A DNA stretch of 5,626 nucleotides from Saprospiraceae bacterium (GTDB lineage Bacteria > Bacteroidota > Bacteroidia > Chitinophagales > Saprospiraceae). The stretch lies in contig JADZFP010000173.1 of the NCBI GenBank assembly GCA_020849825.1, forward strand, positions 1-5,626, written 5' to 3'. Positions 1-5,626 of this stretch are shown in pieces. The notes below the pieces were generated by a model that was given only the letters and a program-made list of their open reading frames with translations, searched no databases and had not been told where the DNA came from. Every line of letters starts with the position of its first letter. Position 1 is the stretch's first letter. A program made the position numbers and the translations under genes.

Positions 1-1006
1 CGCTGAGCCGTACCTTGTTTTGCCACAAATTAAATGTGGGCGACACGGTGATGTTTTCCACGTCGTTGGCAAAGAAAAAGGCTCCCATGGTGGCAAATTC
101 GGGTAAAATGCGCTCGTACCCGATCCTGAACTGCACCGGCCGAAACGTAAATTCCAGGCCTCCTTTGACCGCATAATTGAGCCGGGTGGAAAGTTTGGGC
201 ACCAGGAAAAAATGCGGCGCCTCGGCCGTATTGGTCTCCTCTACGGCCGCCGACCGCCGGTCGCGGGTGTACAAACTGGCGGCGCCTTCGGAAAAAAACG
301 AGACCGACCGGCCCAGCTTTACCCGCGTATTGTACCCCAGTACGGCATTTTCTCCCGGCGTGACGCCCAGGCTGTCGGCCCCGGCAGTATTGACCAGCGA
401 ATTGACGTCGTCCTTTGCCCGGAAATACAACAGATCGAAATAACTGCGCTCCGTTCCGACACCCAGCTTGATCGCGTAACCGGTGCGGCGGTAACTCGTG
501 GGGTAAAAACCGGCGGGATCGCCGTTTACCTCTCCCACTTCTCTGGCCTTGCGAAACCGGCCGTACACCGCCCCGAAACGCAGTTTGCCGGGGCGCAACT
601 CCACGCCGCCGCCCCAAAAAGTATGCCCTGCCAACGTGTAAGAGGAAAAATTCAGGCTGCGCCAGCCGCCGTGTACGGTCAGCCATTTGTAGCGCGGACT
701 GATACCGATCTGCCCGAAAGAAGGACCGTCGGCCCGGGCGCCTTGCCGCCCCACGGTGAAAGCAAAGGGGATGTCGAATCCGTACACCCGCAGCGCCGCC
801 GAACCGCTCAGATTCCACATCGGATTGACCGAACGGGCCGGCACGCCGCTCACCCCGTAAAACTGGGTGCCTACCCCGATACTCCCGCTGAATTCCACCG
901 GCTTTTGCCGGAAAGCCGATTGCACATCCTGCGCGGCGCTTTGCCCGACGGCTGCCAGGCAGAAAAAGACGAACGCAAGTATTTTGGGAAAAAAGACAGT
1001 TCTCAT
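1..1006 (-). CDS. Outer-membrane beta-barrel protein, conserved Bacteroidota type of unknown function (3' end off the window)
   Basis: Reading the minus strand from the ATG at 1006 gives 335 residues with no stop, so the C-terminus lies beyond base 1. Residues 1-26 form a signal peptide: MRT, then a hydrophobic stretch, ending SAAQ before DVQS. The mature part is rich in alternating aromatic and glycine segments typical of transmembrane beta strands, for example GISPRYKWLTVHGGW (101-115), YTLAGHTFWGGGVELRPGKL (123-142), RFGAVYGRF (143-151) and YAIKLGVGTERSYFDLLYF (177-195). Near the visible end, RIGYERILPEFATMGAFFF (294-312) followed by ANDVENITVSP resembles, from memory, a segment seen in Bacteroidota outer-membrane proteins annotated only as hypothetical. 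No TonB box or plug domain is visible in the N-terminus, so a TonB-dependent receptor is unlikely. It follows the FN3 gene after 53 bp on the same strand and is probably in its operon. Barrel and export are fairly sure; the role is unknown. Confidence 0.8.
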   Translation of the reverse strand, partial: MRTVFFPKILAFVFFCLAAVGQSAAQDVQSAFRQKPVEFSGSIGVGTQFYGVSGVPARSVNPMWNLSGSAALRVYGFDIPFAFTVGRQGARADGPSFGQIGISPRYKWLTVHGGWRSLNFSSYTLAGHTFWGGGVELRPGKLRFGAVYGRFRKAREVGEVNGDPAGFYPTSYRRTGYAIKLGVGTERSYFDLLYFRAKDDVNSLVNTAGADSLGVTPGENAVLGYNTRVKLGRSVSFFSEGAASLYTRDRRSAAVEETNTAEAPHFFLVPKLSTRLNYAVKGGLEFTFRPVQFRIGYERILPEFATMGAFFFANDVENITVSPTFNLWQNKVRLS

Positions 1007-1059
1007 TGGATGTGTTTAATGAATTGACAACCAGACAAAAAAGATCAAACGGCGGGCGC
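1007..1059 (-). other. Short intergenic spacer between the FN3 and barrel genes
   Basis: This spacer separates the FN3 stop (TAA, 1062-1060) from the barrel ATG (1006-1004). Read on the minus strand it carries a run of six T and an A-rich segment (ATTAAACACATCC) just before the start, and no purine-rich Shine-Dalgarno. I see no hairpin that would terminate transcription and no good match to the Bacteroidota TAnnTTTG promoter element, which favours co-transcription of the two genes. Confidence 0.5.
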
Positions 1060-3135
1060 TTACTCCGCCACGATTTCTACCGCGGGGCTTCTGTCCGATT
1101 CCCCGCCGTCGGGGTAAATAGCTTTGACGGCGTACCGGTATGCCCCCTTGCCGGGCGTATCCGTGAATTTGCGCTCGGCGCCCGAAACGGCTTTGTAGGT
1201 TCGGAGTTCCTCGCCGGCTTTGCCCCGGTAAATGATGAAACGGCAATTGGTTTCCGGGTACTCCCAACTCAGTTCTGCTGCATTTGCGCGGGCATCCCAA
1301 CGCGCCTGGAAAAGGCTGACGGGCGCGCGACGTCCGTCGTCGGCTACACGAAGATCAAGGGTTGTGGAGCGACCCTGGTTGCCGGCTGCATCCGTTGCCA
1401 CGATGATGTAACTGCACTCGGCGCCGCGCGGGAGAGGCCCGTCAGAGAATTGGCGTATGCTGTTTCCGGTAAAAGTTTTTACGGTTCTGTATTCCGATTC
1501 ACCTGCCATTTTGCGCAGCAAAACCTGTTGCGCAACGTCGCCGCTGTGGCTGGGCTTCCATTCCAGCCGTACTGAGTCGCCCTGCATGGCATACCGCCCG
1601 AACACCGGGGCGGCCGGTGGAATCATGTCGGGGCGCACGACGACCAGCAGTTCCGAGTACGGCGAGGGGTTGTAATTGTAGTCGAGGGCCGTGATTTTGT
1701 AAAAAATCTCCCTGTTAAGCGCGTTCATGGGCACCGTATCGACGAATGAAGGATTGGCGTAGGGCGTAGGGTTGACCGGCTTGTACACGTCGTCGCGACT
1801 GTTGGCGCGGAAAACGTAGTAACCCAGCAAATCCTCTTCGCGGTTGGGCTGCCATTCGAGCCGAACGATGCCGAGCGTGTCGCATTCGCCTTTCAGTGCC
1901 AGCGGGCGCGCGGGCGCAATGGTGTCGAGAACGGAGGCCATGGCCGGGTACGCCGGACTGATGTTGCCGGCCGTGTCGACGGCATGTACGATGTAGAAAG
2001 GCTCGCCGATTGCCGGATTTTTATCGGTAAAACGGCGCGCGGAAGGTGGAAGGGGTTTGTCGTTCAGATAGGTGAACTGCCCGTCGGCATCGGCGCCGCG
2101 GCCAATGCGAAAGCCGGCCAGGTCGGCAGAAACAGCCGGAAGTTCCCAGCTGATGTCGATGCTTTTGCGGTCGCCTTTTGCCTGAATATTGACTGCCCCG
2201 ACGGCCGGGCTCAGGTCGCGCCCCATGGCCCGGATGTCGGCCGAAGGCGCGCCTTTGTCGCCAAAATAAGTGTACCCGACCACGCGGTACCGGTACGCGG
2301 TATAGTTGTCTACCGAATCGACGTAGCGAATTTCAGGCGCCTGGGCATTGGCAAAAAGGATGGGCAGGCGGTTGATGGGCTGAAAACTGCGCCCGCCGTC
2401 GGAGGAGCGTTCGAGATCGTAGGCGGCAAAGTAAAGGTCGTTGATCGGGCGGCTCCAGTAAATGGTCACCGCGCCGTCGCCTTCCTCGGCCCGTACCCCG
2501 ACGGGCGCCGGCGCAGGTGTATTGAACGCCGGATCGCCCGCGACAACCATCGCCGTATCCTGATTGGTCAGGCCGGCTACGTAGCAGCGATACAGGTATT
2601 TCCGGCCTTTTTGCACCTCGCCGTCTTCCCAGGCCATGGCCGCGGCATGTGCGGCAGCCCGATCGAGGTTGGTGGCCAGGATGAAATAGGCAAAAGCGGC
2701 GTTGTCTTCGTTGCGGAGGCGCTCTTTTTCGTCAAAATCGCGGGCGCGGGCATAGTCGGGTGCGGGCAAAGAGAGGGTCTGGAAGACGATTTTGCCGTAC
2801 ACGGAAGCCGTGTCGGCGCTCGTCCATTCGCGGGCCGGGCGGGGCAACAGGGGTTGGGCCGAAAGGCGTTTGAACCCGTTTTTTTGCCCGGCATCGCTCA
2901 ATTCCATGCGCTCCAGCACCCAGCCTTTTTGCAGGGCATTGCGCCAAAGACTGGCGCCCAGCGGAAACCAGCGCAATTCGATTTTGCCGTCGTGGGTTCT
3001 GGCGGTCATCAGGCTTTGCGGGCGGGGCGGGGTTGTGTTGCCGGAGGGGTTCTGCGCTGAGATTTGAATATTTGCCGTAAAAAAGAACAGCAGCAGCGCC
3101 GGAAGCATTTTCAAAAGGGAAGTCGGATAGTTCAT
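1060..3135 (-). CDS. Exported multi-domain fibronectin type III protein
   Basis: This 691-residue protein starts at the ATG at 3135, chosen because a signal peptide begins there: MNYPTSLLKM, a Leu/Phe-rich core at 11-20, and ISAQ before NPSG at about residue 28. The open frame extends upstream to 3342, but that part is not signal-like and would overlap the divergent Hpt gene. After a Pro-rich linker comes a divergent FN3-like module with KIELRWFPLG (51-60) and WVLERMELSD (72-81). It is interrupted at about 98-175 by a charged, Ala-rich, probably helical insertion and closes with YLYRCYVAGL (180-189). Five more ordinary FN3 modules follow at roughly 207-303, 309-403, 406-501, 505-597 and 603-690. 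Each has a strand-B Trp (IYW, ISW, LEW, LEW, LSW) and most have a strand-F Tyr motif (YRYRVVGYTY, FYIVHAVD, FYKITALD, YIIVATD, YRYAVKAIY). Proline linkers such as DTIAPARP and DMIPPAAP join them. FN3 arrays usually bind proteins or glycans; no enzyme domain is visible. No lipobox and no clear C-terminal sorting domain is seen. Ligand and exact location are unknown. Confidence 0.88.
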   Translation of the reverse strand: MNYPTSLLKMLPALLLFFFTANIQISAQNPSGNTTPPRPQSLMTARTHDGKIELRWFPLGASLWRNALQKGWVLERMELSDAGQKNGFKRLSAQPLLPRPAREWTSADTASVYGKIVFQTLSLPAPDYARARDFDEKERLRNEDNAAFAYFILATNLDRAAAHAAAMAWEDGEVQKGRKYLYRCYVAGLTNQDTAMVVAGDPAFNTPAPAPVGVRAEEGDGAVTIYWSRPINDLYFAAYDLERSSDGGRSFQPINRLPILFANAQAPEIRYVDSVDNYTAYRYRVVGYTYFGDKGAPSADIRAMGRDLSPAVGAVNIQAKGDRKSIDISWELPAVSADLAGFRIGRGADADGQFTYLNDKPLPPSARRFTDKNPAIGEPFYIVHAVDTAGNISPAYPAMASVLDTIAPARPLALKGECDTLGIVRLEWQPNREEDLLGYYVFRANSRDDVYKPVNPTPYANPSFVDTVPMNALNREIFYKITALDYNYNPSPYSELLVVVRPDMIPPAAPVFGRYAMQGDSVRLEWKPSHSGDVAQQVLLRKMAGESEYRTVKTFTGNSIRQFSDGPLPRGAECSYIIVATDAAGNQGRSTTLDLRVADDGRRAPVSLFQARWDARANAAELSWEYPETNCRFIIYRGKAGEELRTYKAVSGAERKFTDTPGKGAYRYAVKAIYPDGGESDRSPAVEIVAE

Positions 3136-3347
3136 GTTCCTGGTTTTGAGCCTAAGGGAAAATTTATTTGACCCGACAAAACTCCCCGCTTCTGCGAGGC
3201 CGGTTGGTAAAGACTTGGGCAAAAAGTGTAAAAAAGGGTAAAATCTGACCGCGAAACGGCGTATCCGGTGGTTTTCAGCAGGGGAAACGCCATACATTGG
3301 CTGAGCATTTATTAAAAAAAACATGCTTAACCGAACCTGCACCCGTC
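3136..3347. promoter_or_regulatory. Divergent intergenic region between the FN3 operon and the Hpt gene
   Basis: These 212 bp separate two divergent genes, so promoters in both directions are expected here, and the stretch is visibly richer in A/T than the flanking genes. Elements are weak. On the minus strand, TAAATTTT (3166-3159) matches the Bacteroidota -7 consensus TAnnTTTG at all but the last base and lies 23 bp before the FN3 ATG. On the plus strand, TTTATTTG (3163-3170) matches at all but one base but would leave a leader of about 170 nt. Neither has a well-spaced TTTG at -33. An AGGA on the minus strand (3141-3138) sits only 2 bases before the FN3 ATG, too close to act as a normal Shine-Dalgarno. 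Nothing coding is supported here. Confidence 0.4.
3221..3240 (+). repeat. Two tandem 10-bp A-tract repeats
   Basis: The units AAAAAGTGTA and AAAAAGGGTA lie head to tail and differ at one base. A third, decayed A-run (AAA) begins at 3241. A-tracts spaced by one helical turn are known to bend DNA, so the segment may be intrinsically curved. It lies 86-105 bp upstream of the FN3 start and 108-127 bp upstream of the Hpt start. A regulatory role is inference. Confidence 0.5.
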
Positions 3348-3674
3348 ATGCCTGATCTCGATCATTTGAAAAAACTGCTGGGAAACGAAACCCTGGTCGC
3401 GCGATTTATCGAGTTGTTTGGCCGGCAAATGCCCGTCCAGATGATCACACTTCGGCAATTCATCGAACAAGGGCAGTGGGAAAACGCCGCTGCCGAAGCG
3501 CATACCATCAAAGGCCAGCTGGGCTACCTGAACGAAGAAGAAGCCATGGCGCTCGCGTACGACATCGAGCGACTGGCCGAGCGCGAAGAGGGCGATACCG
3601 CCCGGCAAATGACGGAGCGGCTCACCGAGAGGGTGGAGCAGATCGTAGCGGAGTTAAAAGCGGCTGTTTTGTAA
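3348..3674 (+). CDS. Stand-alone histidine phosphotransfer (Hpt) domain protein
   Basis: This cytoplasmic protein of 108 residues is one Hpt domain, the helical bundle that carries a phosphoryl group on a histidine between a hybrid sensor kinase and a response regulator. The signature is AHTIKGQLGYL at 51-61, with His52 as the expected phospho-acceptor and the HxxKG spacing of the family intact (Lys55, Gly56). The position that is often Gly ten residues after the His is Asn62 here. Amphipathic helices surround it: LDHLKKLLG (4-12), LVARFIELFGRQM (16-28), and a long charged C-terminal helix at about 86-106. Length fits a single domain, and no kinase or receiver domain is attached. The ATG at 3348 is preferred over an in-frame TTG at 3297 because the domain starts immediately and the extra 17 residues look unstructured; neither start has a Shine-Dalgarno. 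The gene is convergent with the S41 peptidase gene 6 bp away. Partners are not in the window. Confidence 0.88.
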   Translation: MPDLDHLKKLLGNETLVARFIELFGRQMPVQMITLRQFIEQGQWENAAAEAHTIKGQLGYLNEEEAMALAYDIERLAEREEGDTARQMTERLTERVEQIVAELKAAVL

Positions 3675-3680
3675 ACCAGG

Positions 3681-4682
3681 CTATTTCATTTGCAACCAGT
3701 TCAGCGCTTTTTGGATGGCGGGATCGTCGTCAAATTCCTCCGCGATAAAAAACGGAATCACTTCGTCTACATCGACGTATTCGCGATAGACGCGACCGGT
3801 GCGGTCGGCGCCCAAAGCGGCGGATAGGGTGATGGATAAGCCATCACAGGGTTGCGCCCAGTTGGTAATGGTGATCATTCCACTGGTTTTTTCGCCGAAA
3901 AAGCGGGTGTTCGGGCGGGTTTTGAAGGTAATCGCCACCATCTCCCCCGAACTCGCGGTATACCGGCTGGTCAGTACGGCGATGCGCGGCGGGGTTTTGA
4001 GCGGACAGGTATTGGGCAAATCGACGGCCTGGTATTCGCCGTACCAAAAATTGCCGTTCCGGATCGTCCAGCGGTGTTCGGTACGGGCGACCGGATCGCG
4101 GTGACTGCCGATGTGGCCTTCGCCCAGCAGGGGGCCGAGGCCCTCGAGCATGGGGAAAAGATTGCCGCCGCTGTTGCCGCGCAGGTCGATGATCCAGCAG
4201 CGGGCGCCCTGATCGCTCAGTTGGCAAACCTGAGCGCGCAAATCGGCCGACATTTGCCTGTTGTCGCCCATGGGCATGCCCGGCAGGCGAATGTAGCCGA
4301 CTGAATCGGTCAGCAGGGCGGTTCGCAGGGGGTAAAGCCCGCTTTGAACGGCGCCCCACATATTCGGATCGATGTCTTTTTGGTGCGCTTTGGGCTCCCC
4401 GAACCAGTAAGCGATCATTTGATTTTGGTAATAAACCCGTCCGTGGTCGTCGCCCAAAGCGCCGAGCAGCGCAGAGAACGCAGGCCCGAGCTCGGCGACG
4501 GTCTGCGCCGGTGCCGCTTGGGCGTACACCTGAGCGCGAATGCTGTCCCAGTCGACTTCGTTGCGGTTCAGGGCGGATTGTTGGGCGTGACGGAGCACAC
4601 TGTCGAGGCAGGGTTGCAGCGATTGACCTGCAAGAGACAGCGGAAAAAGGGCAAAAACGAACAGGAACCAGGTGTTTTTCAT
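3681..4682 (-). CDS. Exported S41-family serine peptidase
   Basis: This 333-residue protein has a signal peptide at 1-20 (MKN, Phe/Leu-rich core, SLAGQ before SLQPC) and so should act in the periplasm or at the surface. An N-terminal helical region ends in LLGALGDDHG (72-81), the counterpart of the L-x-D-x-H-S segment of S41 enzymes. The catalytic core runs from about 127 to 300, with the glycine-rich strand IIDLRGNSGGN (164-174), the nucleophile motif TASSGE (242-247, Ser245 the likely nucleophile), and NTRFFGEKTSGM (258-269) forming part of the active-site wall. No PDZ domain is apparent. There is no Lys at the roughly +25 position used by CtpA-type Ser/Lys enzymes. His80 with Ser245 suggests instead the His/Ser arrangement of tricorn-like members; this is inference. 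Five Cys in the mature chain may form disulfides. The start lies one base past the stop of the upstream gene with no Shine-Dalgarno between, which suggests translational coupling. Substrate is unknown. Confidence 0.9.
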   Translation of the reverse strand: MKNTWFLFVFALFPLSLAGQSLQPCLDSVLRHAQQSALNRNEVDWDSIRAQVYAQAAPAQTVAELGPAFSALLGALGDDHGRVYYQNQMIAYWFGEPKAHQKDIDPNMWGAVQSGLYPLRTALLTDSVGYIRLPGMPMGDNRQMSADLRAQVCQLSDQGARCWIIDLRGNSGGNLFPMLEGLGPLLGEGHIGSHRDPVARTEHRWTIRNGNFWYGEYQAVDLPNTCPLKTPPRIAVLTSRYTASSGEMVAITFKTRPNTRFFGEKTSGMITITNWAQPCDGLSITLSAALGADRTGRVYREYVDVDEVIPFFIAEEFDDDPAIQKALNWLQMK

Positions 4683-4683
4683 G

Positions 4684-5626
4684 TCAATCGAATTGAATGG
4701 TATCCAGTAGTTTTTTTGCCCGGCTCATCTCGGCTGCATGGTTGGTTTTAGTGGAAATCAGGATGGTGCAAAAGCGGTTGGGCAGATCGACGGTGACGGC
4801 ATAAAAGTGCGTTGCCCGGCCTTCAACCGTCAATTCGGCGGAAGTTTCCCGGGCCGCATGACCTTTGAACGAAATGGGCGATCCGGCTACAGTGGCGGCC
4901 CTGTCGGGGCTTTCCGGGAAAGGCAGGTCTGAAATGACTGTGCTGTGCACCTCTGTCAGCGGCGGGGCGGTTTCACCCAGGTCTTTTTTATACAATATTC
5001 CCACCATAAGCATAGATGCAATGCTTTCAGGGACGGTAGCGCCATCCATGGGGACGAAAAAAAACATATCATCATCGCTATCCACCAGCCCGTACCCGTA
5101 AGCCGCGGCATCCAGTTTGAATCCGGCCGCTTTCAAGGGGTCGGGATACTGTTCCACGTCGACAAAAACGGAGTGCAGGCAGGCGGCGACGGCCTCGGTG
5201 GTCGTCTCGGGCGTGCGGTAGAAAAAGCGCACGATGGCGGCAAATCGGTCGTTGCCGATGATGAGGGTGTGACAACCCACCTTGCGGGCGCCGGCATCGA
5301 AATATTGCATTTCGCAGGCGTCGAGGCCGTTGATTTTGAGCAATTTTTCTGCCTGAAAGGCATAATCTTCGTCCATTTGCCGGCGAATACCGTAGGCAAA
5401 CTGAAAATTGCTGCCGACCAGTTCTTCCACTACGACGAAGTTGAATTCGTCTTTATAAAAGCCGGGGGAAGCCTTGACGGCGGAAGTGAAACCTTTGGGC
5501 GGGACCACCCAGACGTTGGTGCCCGGGAACTGCCGGTGCGCTTCGCTTCGGGTGTTGGTGTAGGTTTCGGGAGTTTGAGCAATAGCGGAGGAGGGGTAAA
5601 GCAGCCAAATGCTGCAGACGAGAAAA
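4684..5626 (-). CDS. Exported protein of unknown function (start codon beyond the right edge)
   Basis: The open frame continues to the window edge, giving 313 visible residues. It begins inside a signal-peptide core (FLVCSIWLLYPSSAIA) followed by QTPETYTNTR, so only a few residues and the start codon are missing. A GTG at 5508 could be read as a start but would discard this signal peptide. After PPKGF (visible 42-46) comes a mixed alpha/beta sequence with no enzyme motif that I recognise. Two segments align without gaps over 29 positions: visible 128-156 and 285-313, each beginning RF just before or at its first residue and each ending in a helix, a hydrophobic beta strand and Asp. This suggests two copies of one fold, possibly PsbP/MOG1-like, which is a guess from layout. 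An acidic patch (DSDDD, 182-186) lies between them. The stop is one base from the S41 peptidase start, so the two are probably one operon and share the envelope. Function is not known. Confidence 0.85.
   Translation of the reverse strand, partial: FLVCSIWLLYPSSAIAQTPETYTNTRSEAHRQFPGTNVWVVPPKGFTSAVKASPGFYKDEFNFVVVEELVGSNFQFAYGIRRQMDEDYAFQAEKLLKINGLDACEMQYFDAGARKVGCHTLIIGNDRFAAIVRFFYRTPETTTEAVAACLHSVFVDVEQYPDPLKAAGFKLDAAAYGYGLVDSDDDMFFFVPMDGATVPESIASMLMVGILYKKDLGETAPPLTEVHSTVISDLPFPESPDRAATVAGSPISFKGHAARETSAELTVEGRATHFYAVTVDLPNRFCTILISTKTNHAAEMSRAKKLLDTIQFD

Noticed and set aside
30..1027. Open frames overlapping the barrel gene on both strands (minus 30-818, plus 212-1027)
   Set aside because: They are Arg/Pro/Gly-rich shadows. 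The frame from the ATG at 1006 has a signal peptide and regular beta-strand patterns and stays open across the whole region.
1984..3060. A 358-codon open frame on the plus strand, antisense to the FN3 gene
   Set aside because: The minus strand here encodes clear FN3 modules. The antisense product has no recognisable domain, signal or low-complexity logic, and long antisense frames are common opposite GC-rich genes with few TTA, CTA and TCA codons.
3136..3342. N-terminal extension of the FN3 protein to a start at 3342
   Set aside because: The extra 69 residues are not conserved-looking, would bury the signal peptide inside the protein and would run into the intergenic and Hpt start region.
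3297..3347. TTG start for the Hpt protein at 3297
   Set aside because: It adds 17 residues with no structure typical of the family and uses a rare start without a ribosome binding site; the ATG at 3348 gives a normal single-domain length.
3661..3700. A bidirectional terminator between the convergent Hpt and S41 genes
   Set aside because: The gap is only 6 bp, and I could find no GC-rich inverted repeat followed by a T-run in either direction.
3844..4359. Minus-strand and plus-strand frames overlapping the S41 peptidase gene
   Set aside because: They lack recognisable motifs, while the overlapping 333-codon frame carries the S41 signature motifs in order.
4684..5508. GTG start at 5508 for the unknown exported protein
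   Set aside because: The frame remains open to the window edge and encodes a signal-peptide core upstream of this GTG, so the true start is beyond base 5626.
1..5626. CRISPR array, tRNA, rRNA, insertion sequence or attachment site
   Set aside because: No repeated spacer-type units, cloverleaf sequence, transposase motif or terminal inverted repeat was seen; nearly all of the window is accounted for by five protein genes.

Overview
The window looks like a moderately GC-rich member of the Bacteroidota, perhaps of the Saprospiria or Lewinella kind. The evidence is indirect. Secretory signal peptides end in Ala-Gln or Gly-Gln. There is an outer-membrane beta-barrel protein of a Bacteroidota type, a Bacteroidota-style multi-FN3 secreted protein, and no convincing Shine-Dalgarno sequence ahead of any start. 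No ribosomal or marker gene is present, so the genus cannot be fixed.

Layout, left to right. (1) 1-1006, minus strand: the N-terminal 335 residues of a secreted outer-membrane beta-barrel protein, running off the left edge. (2) 1060-3135, minus: a 691-residue exported protein built almost entirely of fibronectin type III modules. It lies 53 bp upstream of the barrel gene and is probably co-transcribed with it. (3) 3136-3347: a divergent, AT-richer intergenic region with two tandem 10-bp A-tract repeats. (4) 3348-3674, plus: a small stand-alone histidine phosphotransfer (Hpt) protein, the only plus-strand gene. (5) 3681-4682, minus: an exported S41-family serine peptidase, 6 bp from the Hpt stop and convergent with it. 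(6) 4684-5626, minus: an exported protein of unknown function whose start codon lies beyond the right edge. Its stop is one base from the peptidase start.

The window therefore holds two minus-strand transcription units, each encoding exported proteins, with an orphan phosphorelay gene between them. The FN3 protein and the barrel protein plausibly work together at the cell surface. The unknown protein and the S41 peptidase are probably translated in a coupled way and act in the same envelope compartment. The Hpt protein is cytoplasmic, and its kinase and response-regulator partners are not in the window.

Coding density is high. Apart from 3136-3347 there is no gap above 60 bp. I see no tRNA, rRNA, CRISPR array, insertion sequence, attachment site or clear terminator. 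The main candidate for something undescribed is the FN3/beta-barrel pair; the second is the unknown-protein/S41 pair.
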